A stretch of DNA of 23,250 bases from Seison nebaliae (taxonomy: Eukaryota > Rotifera > Pararotatoria > Seisonacea > Seisonidae): assembly GCA_023231475.1 (NCBI GenBank), contig JALJEE010001440.1:1-23250 (forward strand). Reading direction: 5' to 3'. Shown piece after piece: positions 1 through 9,310 of this stretch. The notes beneath the pieces were generated by a model. That model saw only the letters and a list, made by a program, of their open reading frames with translations, did not search any database and was not told where the DNA came from. Both the position numbers and the translations under genes were made by a program. Every line of letters begins with the position of its first letter. Within the stretch, counting starts at the first letter, position 1.

Positions 1-1287
1 AATGTGTTGGACGATCAATCAGATAAGAATAATGCTAACTTTGAAACATGGGAATTATCTGATGAACCTTGGAATCTCAATAATTTTAACTTAGATGCCA
101 CTAAATGGGGTAAAATGAATCCTTTACCTTTGAACCAAAACGCCATAAATGATATAAACGGTGATATTTTACTGATCTGGGGAGGCATGGGATCAATGTC
201 GACCTTTACCACCACTTCAAATTCAATGTCTCCTCAGCCAACTTTTGGAGGTTTTACTGTGCAATCTACAGGAATTAATGGAGGTGATGTCAATGGAATT
301 CATTCAATAAAAACGAGTCAAACAGGACCACTGAAACAATTAATCGGAGGATATGGTGTTAGCGGTGTTAGTGGTGTTAGTGGTATTAGTGGTGTTAGTG
401 ATATTAGCTATGGTGGAACTTCCATGACAGGTGTTGGAGGAACTGGAAATAGTTTTACATTCCAAACAAATAATGGAATTGGATTAAATGGTAATTCGGG
501 AGTTATGCTTAGATCAGGAAAATGGGGAAATTGGGCTAAACAGGAATTAATAAAATTATTGCAAGGTGGAATGAAATTTCAAGGCATGGATATGTATCAA
601 GTTAATGGAAATAGTTTTGGTGCTAGTCAAATCAGACCCAGTGCATCAGTTACAATAATTACTATACCGTCTGCAATGGTTTGGAGTTCTTTAGGAGCAA
701 TGATGAGCCCTCAGGTAGGCCAATCGAAGTTGATAAAAATGTTAAAAACTCATTTTAGCTCAACCGGTTCGAGCGGTTTACTTTCGTCGTTCAAAGTGTT
801 AGATGACCAGTCCGCAAACTTAGAAACATGGGAGAATTCCAAACAACCTTGGAATCTTAATCAATTTAGTTTAGATGCTACAAAATGGGGTCAAATGAAA
901 CCTTTGATTCTGAATGAAAATACTTTAAGAAACATACAAGGAGATATTTTATTGATTTGGGGAGGCATGGGTTCTATCTCATCTGTTACCAGTCATTCAA
1001 TTTCTTCCATGATTCCATCAGTTTCGTCGTTCGTAAGCGGACCATATTCTCAAATGAATCTTGGTAGCCATAACATAGGTGCAATGGGTATGAATGCGGG
1101 TGGTTTAAGTATTGGAGGTGGTGGGACAGGTGGTTTAAGTGTTGGAGGTGGTGGAGCAGGTGGCAATCTCAAGATCGTTATCAAACGACGTGGGCGAGGG
1201 GGACGTAGACGGAATAAAAGAAAGCGCAATGGTAAGGGAAGACGTGGAAGAGGAAATTTTAAGATCAGTACAAGAATGTTTCACTAA
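1..1287 (+). CDS. Repetitive Gly/Ser-rich protein with basic C-terminus, 5'-partial
   Basis: The frame is open from the first base of the window to a TAA at 1285-1287 (428 residues), so the start lies upstream; the GTG at 4 is not a credible start. A block of about 60 residues occurs twice (nt 4-195 and 796-975). Both copies begin VLDDQS, continue through a PWNLN and an LDATKWG motif and end LLIWGGMGS. Between them are six GVS-like tripeptides (nt 355-408) and a hydrophobic stretch with WGNWAK and LIKLLQGG. After the second copy come two 30-nt Gly-rich repeats (1099-1158) and then a strongly basic Arg/Lys/Gly tail ending TRMFH. No known family is recognised. The composition would suit a structural, silk-like or adhesive protein, or a repetitive nucleic-acid-binding protein, but this is inference. 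The 792-nt spacing of the two blocks suggests a large repeat unit that may continue upstream. Confidence 0.7.
   Translation, partial: NVLDDQSDKNNANFETWELSDEPWNLNNFNLDATKWGKMNPLPLNQNAINDINGDILLIWGGMGSMSTFTTTSNSMSPQPTFGGFTVQSTGINGGDVNGIHSIKTSQTGPLKQLIGGYGVSGVSGVSGISGVSDISYGGTSMTGVGGTGNSFTFQTNNGIGLNGNSGVMLRSGKWGNWAKQELIKLLQGGMKFQGMDMYQVNGNSFGASQIRPSASVTIITIPSAMVWSSLGAMMSPQVGQSKLIKMLKTHFSSTGSSGLLSSFKVLDDQSANLETWENSKQPWNLNQFSLDATKWGQMKPLILNENTLRNIQGDILLIWGGMGSISSVTSHSISSMIPSVSSFVSGPYSQMNLGSHNIGAMGMNAGGLSIGGGGTGGLSVGGGGAGGNLKIVIKRRGRGGRRRNKRKRNGKGRRGRGNFKISTRMFH
4..195 (+). repeat. Long-period coding repeat, copy 1
   Basis: Encodes the VLDDQS...LLIWGGMGS block, 64 codons. The same block recurs at 796-975 with clear residue-level similarity, especially around PWNLN, LDATKWG and GDILLIWGGMGS. 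Copy 1 is four codons longer near its start. Confidence 0.85.
355..408 (+). repeat. 9-nt tandem repeat encoding GVS/GIS units
   Basis: Six consecutive 9-nt units of the form GGT-GTT-AGT (one GAT-ATT-AGC variant) encode a GVSGVSGVS-type tract inside the repetitive protein. Confidence 0.85.
796..975 (+). repeat. Long-period coding repeat, copy 2
   Basis: Second copy (60 codons) of the block at 4-195, offset by 792 nt in the same frame. Conservation is stronger at protein than at DNA level, which points to an old duplication kept by selection on the protein. Confidence 0.85.
1099..1158 (+). repeat. Two 30-nt Gly-rich tandem repeats
   Basis: Two nearly identical units encode GGLSIGGGGT and GGLSVGGGGA just before the basic tail. 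Confidence 0.85.
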
Positions 1288-1561
1288 TTGTGGAATGCAT
1301 TAAAGCGAATGAAACAACATTTATATAATTGAGAAATTCTTAAATTCATCTTGACATATTTAGGTTATCGATTAAAAAATTACTGAGAGATTTTTGCAAC
1401 GTTTTATTATTTGAAAATTAGAAAAACGGAAGAATGAACTGAATTTAGAAGAAAACATTCATTTAACGAGATTTGAAACTAAAAAAAATTTTAAATTGAC
1501 TTGTAGAACAGTATTCAAAATATCTCACAATTGTCAGTTCTCTATAAATAACGTATTTTAA

Positions 1562-1664
1562 TTAAATCAATTCCTTTATGGCTGTACTATTGGGATCGGG
1601 ATCAATGTCTAATAGTTTTAAACAATTTTTATTATAATTACCGCCCCTAGTATACAAATACGCA
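1562..1664 (-). pseudogene. Orphan TPR-like terminal exon or gene remnant
   Basis: On the minus strand a good acceptor (TTATTTAG) is followed from 1664 by an open frame of 33 residues ending in TAA at 1562-1564. The encoded CLKLLDIDPDPNSTAIKEL resembles the second helix of a tetratricopeptide repeat and the start of the next, where a phrase such as LDPNNxxAKxxL is usual. No matching upstream exon is visible; the DNA upstream on this strand is the hairpin-rich patch at 1649-1906. It may be the last exon of a gene with a long intron, or a decayed fragment. The chance of a random open stretch of this size is real. Confidence 0.35.
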
Positions 1665-1906
1665 CTAAATAAGGGTTAAATCATTAAAATTTGAGGGCTT
1701 AATAAAACATCTTATTTAGCGGCTAAATTAGATCTAATTTGTAAGTCTACTTACAAATTAGCCATTTAGTTAAGAGACATTTTTAAAATTGAAAGACATA
1801 AGTTAAGAAAAGACATTTGTCTTACAACATTTGTTAGACATTTTTAGTTAAGGTTAAGTGTCTTAAACATAAAAATGTCTTTTAACAAAGTATACAATAG
1901 ACATTT
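1649..1906. repeat. Hairpin-rich repeat patch, possible small non-autonomous element
   Basis: The motif AGACAT(TTT) occurs at 1775, 1794, 1811, 1836 and 1899, and inverted at 1873. A perfect 12-bp inverted repeat with a 2-bp loop sits at 1735-1760. CTAAATAAG and CTTATTTAG form another inverted pair near 1664-1720. The 9-mer AGTATACAA stands at 1649-1657 and 1889-1897 as a direct repeat around most of the patch, which could be a target-site duplication. No terminal inverted repeats or transposase are seen. Confidence 0.4.
1735..1760. repeat. Perfect inverted repeat, 12-bp arms
   Basis: TAATTTGTAAGT and ACTTACAAATTA are separated by CT, forming a near-palindrome inside the repeat patch. Confidence 0.85.
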
Positions 1907-2288
1907 GGATATAGTTTATGTACATTTAACTATACGTTTATCAGCATCATGTCATACATGTCAATAGTGAGAAGAATGTCAAAAGAAAATTATTTGTATT
2001 TAAATGAATAAGATAATGTATGTATTGAATAATATCATACTAAAACGGTTAAATATCATAAAACAATGATCATAACTATGTATAATAAAGAAATAAATAG
2101 TCAACATACATCGGAGAATAGATAGTAGGTCATTCGAGCATCTGTTAAGAAAGTGGAGGGTTCATGTACTGTTAATATTGGTTTATAATATAATGTTGAA
2201 CAAAAAGAGAGAATCATTGAAATTCTTCTGGTTGTGATATATGAAGGAAAATACAATTTTTATCAAATTATACCTTAAATAACTAGTT
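1907..2288. other. Non-coding gap
   Basis: AT-rich DNA with stops in all frames. No gene, RNA gene or clear repeat is seen. Confidence 0.5.
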
Positions 2289-2561
2289 CTATATATCATT
2301 CATAATATGCACTAGAGCATAATATCTGAAGTGGATAGTTGAAGCAAACACGTCAGTTGTTTTTGGAGAAAGGAGAAAGTTGTGAATAGATTGCATAAAA
2401 CAGATCCATCCATTCTTATCATATGGGATGGTAGAATAAGTGAGAAGAATAATGGAGATAATGACTGGCATTAAATTGAGAATCGAATTGAATACAAAAT
2501 TAATTCTTCGTGAAAATTCCGGTACATGATTGGAAAAAGTAGACTTACATGATTTCCGTGC
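2289..2561 (-). CDS. Possible terminal exon of a membrane protein
   Basis: An acceptor (AATTTTACAG) is followed from 2561 by 90 in-frame codons ending at a TAG at 2289-2291. There is no ATG and a stop lies just upstream, so if real it is a 3' exon. The product has one clear hydrophobic segment of about 20 residues (NLMPVIISIILLTYSTI) after a basic stretch, and a moderately polar tail. No family is recognised and no partner exon was found upstream. It could be chance or a relic. Confidence 0.25.
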   Translation of the reverse strand, partial: ARKSCKSTFSNHVPEFSRRINFVFNSILNLMPVIISIILLTYSTIPYDKNGWICFMQSIHNFLLSPKTTDVFASTIHFRYYALVHIMNDI

Positions 2562-3297
2562 CTGTAAAATTACCAATTCCCAATTATTGGCATATTAATT
2601 TAAGTCTTTAACGTTTATGAGTATGATGGATGTAAGTGAGTGTGTGAATGAATGAAATAGAAGATAAAAGATAAATAAAACAGAAGTTTTTAAATCGTAT
2701 TACCATTTATTGCATATCTGTTAGATATTATCATATAACTATGCAAATTATCTAAAAGATAATGCTACTATGATAAAAGAGGAAATGTGAAATATTTAAT
2801 ATTATCAGTAGAAATAGATTAATATATTATTATCGATTTCATAACAAACAGTTGCCGATTCAATGGTTTGGATGACGAACCAAAAAAAAAAAAAGAAATA
2901 AATAAAATAAATAGATAAATAAATATGATTCGGCAACTGCAGAATTGAGAAGAAAATTTAAAACAAACACTTGTCGTTTTCTTAAAGAAATGGAATTTAA
3001 AATAAGTGAAGAGGAAAGGAATAAAGTTGAATCCGCTACTTATTTGCAATGTGATTCATTAAAAAGAAAACAAATTCTTCATTTTGACAAACGATCGTCG
3101 AAATGGTAGATTGATGATAAATTTCTATTATTATTTTTCTGATAGATAAATAATGTGTGTGTGTGAGAGAGAGAAAATGAAAGGGGAGAAGTAGTTAGAA
3201 CATTCGATTAAAAAACTTAAATTTAATGAATATCATATATATGGATTCAATTAACGATCGATTAAACAAATGAAATTGGTTGAAGGTAAAATTTTCA
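2562..3297. other. Non-coding gap with a short microsatellite
   Basis: Apart from a (GT)n-(GA)n tract near 3153-3176 and A/T runs, nothing is recognised. The long open frame on the minus strand at 2819-3049 is a Phe/Ile-rich translation of A/T-rich DNA and is not accepted. The stretch probably contains the 3' flank of vigilin. Confidence 0.5.
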
Positions 3298-3303
3298 TTT
3301 ATT
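3298..3303 (-). promoter_or_regulatory. Poly(A) signal overlapping the vigilin stop codon
   Basis: The minus strand reads CAA-TAA-ATG, so AATAAA includes the stop codon itself. If used, the 3' UTR would be only some tens of bases. Confidence 0.4.
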
Positions 3304-6300
3304 GATGTCCATTAACCTGTTTCTTGTCGCCGTTTGTCATATTGTTATTATTGTGCCGATGATTCTTTGGAGTTTTCTTTGGAGCCGCTTTTATATATTT
3401 CTCCCATGAGTCTCCTGGGAGAATACTGTTGTTCAACGGAATGTTATCGATCGATTTTCCTGCTATATCTAATCGTTTCAATCTTTTCTCTTCTTCTCTG
3501 GTAAAGAGTGAAGGTTGAGATTGAGCAATCGACTCACGTACATCCTCCGCCATCAACAATAAACGATCTTCAACTATTGCTAATTGATTCGCTTCTCCAA
3601 TTATTCGAACAATATCTTCCTCTTCTCCTCGTGCAGTGGATGGAGCGAAAATAATATCAACATTAAATTCTTTTGTCAATTTTTCATGTTGTACCAAATT
3701 AGCCACACGATTTTGAAGAAACTTTTCAATTTCGATTTGTTCTTCCACTACATTCACCACCTTCTTTTTCACTTCATTCAATTGTTCGATGGCTTTCGCT
3801 ACATTTTCTTTACGTCCTCGAATGACAATAAAATCATCCTGTTCTTGTCCATTTTTGGCTTTGCTAGGAAATCGCATATAAACAGTATCACAAATATCTT
3901 TCACAAAAGCTCCATTATTCAAGAGTAGTTTTGGAAGAATATTCACATCAATTTGATACTTCTCTTCATAATTTTCAATTTCCCATTCTTTTGAAATCTC
4001 CGAAATCTTTTCTATTGCTTTGTCTACATTAGCTCCTTGTCCTGTTACACGAATAATATCATTACTCTCACACATAATTCGAACATTAAATTGTCTTTGT
4101 AATTCATTGACTGTTTGTCCTCTTGTGCCAATAATGGCAGCATGACGAACTTTTGGTACAGTCATCGCTTTAACTGATGGAATTACAGCTTTTAAATCAT
4201 CATTCGCCTTCGATACATTATCTTTCGTGCCATTCACTTCACATGACCATTGTTGATCATGATTTGAAGAGTTCTCTTCATTTCCTGAAGGATTTGTTCG
4301 ATTGAGAAGAATGACAACATCATTTTCTAATTCTATTGATCGAAGTGGAGCAATAGTTCCATCTTTACTTGAACGTTTTAATAAAGTTTTCGCACCAACA
4401 TCTGACAATTCTAATGTTTCTTGAATGAAATTCTTTTTCCAAAATTCAATTTTCTCATCAATCAGATGTTTCGCTTTCTCCACATCCTCTTTCACTCCCC
4501 GAATAATTACTTCTACTTCTACATCGTCGTCATTCGTTCGGTTATGTGGAGTCATTTCATTAAAACGTATTTCAACACCATTACATTCATCTTCGATAAT
4601 CTTTCGATCTTTATTGGAACGAGATTGAAAGAATTCCTGATATTTCTTATCCATTCTCATCGTCTCTGAAATAATCGAATCAAATTTCTCCATTAACTCC
4701 TTCATGTGCTTGATCGCTTCCCCAACATTTTTCTCTTCTCCTACTGCACAAATATGAGAAATTTCATTTTGTTCTAATCCGATGTCACTATAAATAAACA
4801 CATTGAATCGTTCTCTCAAATTTTGTAATCGATATTTCTTTCTATCGAAAAACATTACATGATATTTTGTTGGAATTGCTAATCGTTCATTGAATGTGGA
4901 TTTTGTTAAACGTTCCGCTAAACTAGTCAATCCTTCCGCCACTTCTTTCACATCTGTAGCTACACCTCTTAACGTTACAACATCGTTAGTAGAATTTTCA
5001 GGAGGAAATATTATTCGAACATTTCCGTTTGTCGAGTTAATATCTTGTAAAATAATCGGGTGTTGTTTAGTAATAAAATCATGAAGATGGTTAGGTATCT
5101 TAATTTTCTCATAACCGATCGATGCATATTTCGCTTCAATTTCTTCTAACTTCTTTTTCGCTATCTCACAATCTTTCTTTCTTCCACTAATAACAAAATC
5201 ATCTGCATTATTCATTGACGATCGAATAACGGTATTTGTTTCTCGTTGAATCTCATTCAATTTCGATCCATTCTTTCCAACAATATGTCGATGAAATTGT
5301 TTTACTATCGGAACTTCGATAGATGTCTTACTCTTGAAATCTTCTACTAATGCTAATAAATGTTTCGCACATCGTTCCACTTCATTCTTTATACCAGATA
5401 GAACGATAATATCTGAATTATCTTTAATATGAGGAAATTTCACTTTGACATCAGGAAATGTTTCTCGAATATCAGAAATACGACGTCCCTTAACTCCAAT
5501 CAATTGTGGATGATATATTCCATCAATTCTTATTTCTTTCGTTGTCTGAGTTTCCAATAATTTCATTTGTCCATCTATCAATTTTGCCGCTTCTTTTAAC
5601 TTCGCCTCATTTATCGAAAGGAAATGGAATCCTTTTAATGTCGTCACAAAATCCAATTCATATTTCTCTTTCAATTGTTCAACTACGAATAAATTAGATT
5701 AAAATTAGTTCTCAAATGGAAATAATCGGATAATAACTTTTGTCTTTATTCTCTAGAAATAGTTTACACGCAGTTTCTGGCTTAACATACGATTTGATGT
5801 GATATTTCTTTTCCTAAAAAAATAATTTGAAAAACTTTTTAAAAATTTAGTTTAATTAAACCATCTGGCTGATTTTCGATTTGATCCATTCTTGAACTTT
5901 CTTCACTAAATCCGGTTTTCCTTTAATATGGAAGAAACTTCTTGACGGTTCATCAGTGTAACTGAACGATAAGAAAGTTTGTTCAACCGAAACCTGCAAA
6001 ACATTCAAAAATAATTTCACATTAAATTACTCAAAATAATCTAACATCATTTTTCGTCAAATTTAATTCATCCAAAATTTTTTGAGTATAATTTTGTGTA
6101 TTACCACCAGCGAACCATGTTGGTACATCCATCGTAATATCTAAGTGATCGGTCTGAAAGAAAAAATTATTTTTCTGGAAAAATTTCAAATATAACAATT
6201 GACAAAATTTCACCAATTGAATCAACAACATTATTTCTCAATCCTGATACTTGGACATCACTCGAATCGCTGTCTCGTGGCGGCACATTTATATGAACTT

Positions 6301-7177
6301 TATAATCAGACATCAATTTATTGAGAATAATTCCTTTTGTCCCAATGAGATTAGATTGTTGTTCTGGTGGAATGTTGACATTGAGAAGAAAGAAATTTTT
6401 CGATAAATCATCAATGATTTCTTCCAGTTCTTTTCGTACATCATCAACATTTGCACCTCTCAAAATTATATTATCTTCATTTGCTTTTCCCATCAATATC
6501 TTCACGTTCATTTTCGATTCCCAATCTTTCACGTTACTTCCATTCGGTCCACGAATAAATGGTTTATATTCTTTCTTTACTTCGAAAACATGTCGCTCGT
6601 TCAAATCCATTTCATTTGTTGCTAATTTAATTAATTCGATCGCTTTACTAATATTATAGGGACCACCGACGAGTGTTATAGCTCCACTATCTACACCGAT
6701 TTTTGGAAAAAAAATTCCTCGAACTCCTGACAAACTTTTTATTGTTGAGATTTTTGCTCCCTGTTTTCCAATTAATCCTCCATGATATTTTTTTGGTACA
6801 GAGATCACTTTCTCTTCCATCGTATATGATTGTAGCAATCCTAAAACATAATCTCTGACTTTATGAAGTTCGGGAGTTCCATCAGCACGAACAGTAAAAT
6901 TGACATAAACACCTTTCGTTGATAAGAATTCGATGGAGGACTTAAACTTCTTTGGAACATCTGCTTCGATACTCTTTAATAAATTCAGCCATTCTTCATG
7001 TGTTTTTGTTTCAATTCCTCGAGCAAATTGAAATTGTTCCGATTGAGTAAATGTCTTCAATTTCATCGCTTTAATCGACAATTTTCTCAATTCACTCTCT
7101 TCCTCTTCATTTTGTGTGGTCGGTTTAGCTTCCATCTTTGGGAAATCCGTCACACTTTGCAAATTGATTTGTGGCAT
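3299..7177 (-). CDS. HDLBP: Vigilin, multi-KH-domain RNA-binding protein
   Basis: Five exons join in frame: 7177-6197, 6153-6046, 5993-5862, 5813-5738 and 5682-3299, giving 1226 residues, close to the roughly 1270 of animal vigilins. The product is a chain of KH modules. Clear GxxG loops include LIGKQGAK, LIGTKGII, LIGVKGRR, IVGKNGSK and IIGTRGQT; several other repeats have lost the motif. Each module is followed by the usual helix of the form D-V-x-K-A. Vigilin is known as a cytoplasmic protein that binds RNA, including at the endoplasmic reticulum, with roles in translation and mRNA or sterol metabolism. The ATG at 7177 is the first in frame; a TTG-started extension to 7264 is not used. A 5' UTR intron is possible. 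Introns are 43-55 bp with GTT donors. The two long open frames here look like separate genes until the small exons at 5738-6153 are recognised. The C-terminus is Lys/Asn-rich. Confidence 0.88.
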
Positions 7178-7264
7178 CTTTCCAGATAAAATCGTTTCCG
7201 TTTGATTTAAATATTTTGTACAACTCCTTCTGTCTTTTGATGAAGAATAGTAATTTTTTTTCAA

Positions 7265-8333
7265 TTTAATTTTCCGTGAGAATAATATTTGATGAATGAA
7301 GAATCAATTGTAAATGAGATATGATAAATGGTTTAATTTAACATTCGATTCGAAAGAAAATTTGTGTTAATTCCAAAATTCAACCATCCAAAATTATTTC
7401 ACTTAACTTCACTCCGACAATGGTCATGTAATCAGTATAATATGTAAATAAACAAATAGAAGAATTCTGCGGGGAAATATCCAAACAAAAAGTTCTTTTA
7501 CAATGGATTCAACTTTCCTATGAATTGGGAACTGAAAAGTAAATTTTCAAAAAAAAAGTGAAATGAGATTATTTCGTTTTTTTCCAACAAAAATTTCAAA
7601 TAAGTAAAATAAAACTCACAATCATCTCTAACGTTTCTAAATATGACTCTTCTTCTTTAATACTGTCTATCTGATTAGCGTGGCAAATTCGTCAAACGTG
7701 GCATTATATTTCATGGATGTATACCTTTATATATTTTCACATCTTCCTAACTCACTCTCCAATTAATCTCTGAATTATTTATAGCGATTATTCCAGTTCA
7801 AATTTTCGGCTTATAAAAATGTTAAATGATCTCTAAAAAAAAGTTCTTTATTTTCTTTTTCAATAACTTTCAATTTGCGTCGGCGGGTTATTACTTTTAC
7901 ATACTGTAAGAACTACTTTACTTCCTGCTCATTTCATATACATTCATTTATCATTTGAACTCCTCTTCATTTTCTATCGAGGAGAATCTGCTTACCTATT
8001 AAAAGAGTTCGCTTTCCCTCCTAAACAGAACTAGAAGAAAAAGTAAATATTTATTTCTGAACCTTCTTCCACTTCTGTTTGATATGTACATATCTGAACT
8101 TTATACAGAACATGAAATAAAAACTTCTTCAACTTTTTTAAATATTCCCTTTTTTCCAATTTCCAAAAATTTCTATACAATAAACTTACAACTGTTCAGT
8201 AAAAAAACTTAATATAAGTTATGTATGAAGGTCACTGCAATAAGTAAAAGAACAAATGTGTTTCTAATGAAAGTAAGTTGAAATGACATTGAAATAAATT
8301 ATCGATTTGAAAAAGAATGAGAAAAATTTTATT
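7265..8333. other. Intergenic region with two possible minus-strand exons
   Basis: Mostly AT-rich non-coding DNA. On the minus strand, 7670-7620 (17 codons, IDSIKEEESYLETLEMI, donor GTGAGT) and 7531-7424 (35 codons to a TGA, acceptor TTACTTTTCAG) would splice in phase 0. No start is found, and the second piece is partly hydrophobic without family resemblance. They may be chance, an unidentified small gene, or upstream sequence of vigilin. Confidence 0.3.
8328..8333 (-). promoter_or_regulatory. Poly(A) signal abutting the bL17m stop codon
   Basis: AATAAA on the minus strand begins immediately after the TAA at 8334-8336, implying a minimal 3' UTR if used. Confidence 0.4.
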
Positions 8334-9102
8334 TTAAGAAATTTTCATGTTCAATTTTTTCTCATTCCTCATTGCAGAGATGAGTTGATTGGTTAAAGTG
8401 AAAGGATTCACTTTCTGTTCCACAAACGAATTGAGTGGTGGCAATGGATTATTCACTAGTTCTAATATACCAGGATGTGGAGTCCACGATGGATAATTCG
8501 GTGTCAGTTTATATACCTTGAAAAATTATTTAAATTATCAAATTTCAAATTATCAAAATTGAACTTTGGTATAAGGCCCATCGAAATTCTCGTAACGTTT
8601 CAGTAATAACTTGTAAAATTTAGGTAATAGATCTTTCTCCCTCAAATAATAGTCGACAAGTTTGAATGAAGGATTATGTCTGGATTTAACGAGAATATAA
8701 TTATATTAAGAATTTCTTCAACTTTTCCCCGTATTTTTTCCCCAATTCGATTAATTTGTTCATATATCCCTCACATTCTTTCGCTTTCCAATATGGAAGT
8801 TCGATTCTGGTGAATATGAGTTGAAGTAGTTTGTTGGTGGGAAGTGTCGAAGAGAAACCTTTCCTCTCTTACTAATTGTGTCAAATGAGTAGAAATTTGT
8901 TTTAAACGATCTTCTGGTCCTTTCCCACCTGGGAATTTCCTTATTGGTTCGCCTCTTATACGAGTCTTCAACGTTCTATATAGACAATGAGAATGAAGAA
9001 AGAATAATCGATTTTTTAATATTTTTCCTTTTCGCCTAATTGTTCCGTCTAATGAAATATGAACTTTGTCGATAGTGGTAATATTTGACGAGTTGCTGAC
9101 AT
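8334..9102 (-). CDS. MRPL17: Mitochondrial large-subunit ribosomal protein bL17m
   Basis: Five exons (9102-9065, 8975-8859, 8806-8723, 8679-8565, 8516-8334) join in frame to a 178-residue protein; the family is about 175 long in mammals. The bL17 signature is visible: GGKGPEDRLKQI, then LTQLVREERIELPYWKAKE, where the family has a GPESR...LVRHERIE pattern, then YMNKLIELGKKYG and VDYYLREKDLLPKFYKLL. The C-terminal extension with NPLPPL and LTNQLI matches the mitochondrial rather than the bacterial form. It belongs to the mitoribosome 50S-like subunit near the exit tunnel (family knowledge). The basic N-terminus from ATG 9102 suits mitochondrial import. Introns are 89, 52, 43 and 48 bp, all with GTT donors; the first exon encodes only 12 complete codons. 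The gene is divergent from the CBM14 gene, with 208 bp between starts. Confidence 0.9.
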
Positions 9103-9310
9103 TTCAATTGTTCCACTATTGAACTTATCAAAATTGAGAATTTCAAGATCTTTTAGGCTTCCTACTTCAATTTAGAGGAGATCGAATTTGTTTGCGTCAA
9201 ATTCTCCCAAACTTTTCTCTTGTTCCCATATTATCTCTTGTAACTATGAGAACAATTTAATTGATGAAGTTGATGATCTTTAATAATTCATCATAGCGAA
9301 CGATGATAAA
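9103..9310. promoter_or_regulatory. Shared upstream region of divergent genes
   Basis: Only 208 bp separate the start codons of bL17m (minus) and the CBM14 membrane protein (plus), so both promoters and 5' UTRs must fit here or overlap. No clear core promoter motif was identified. Confidence 0.4.

Noticed and set aside
2819-3049. 76-codon minus-strand frame
   Set aside because: The product is a Phe/Ile/Ser-rich translation of simple A/T-rich DNA with an A-run encoding poly-Phe. No splice partner or domain was found.
3584-5697. Several plus-strand open frames of 60-115 codons across vigilin
   Set aside because: They are shadows of the vigilin exon, with Phe/Ile/Ser-rich composition and no splice or domain support.
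7178-7264. TTG-started N-terminal extension of vigilin
   Set aside because: There is no ATG in it and the composition is Ser/Lys/Tyr-rich; the first ATG at 7177 gives the expected family length.
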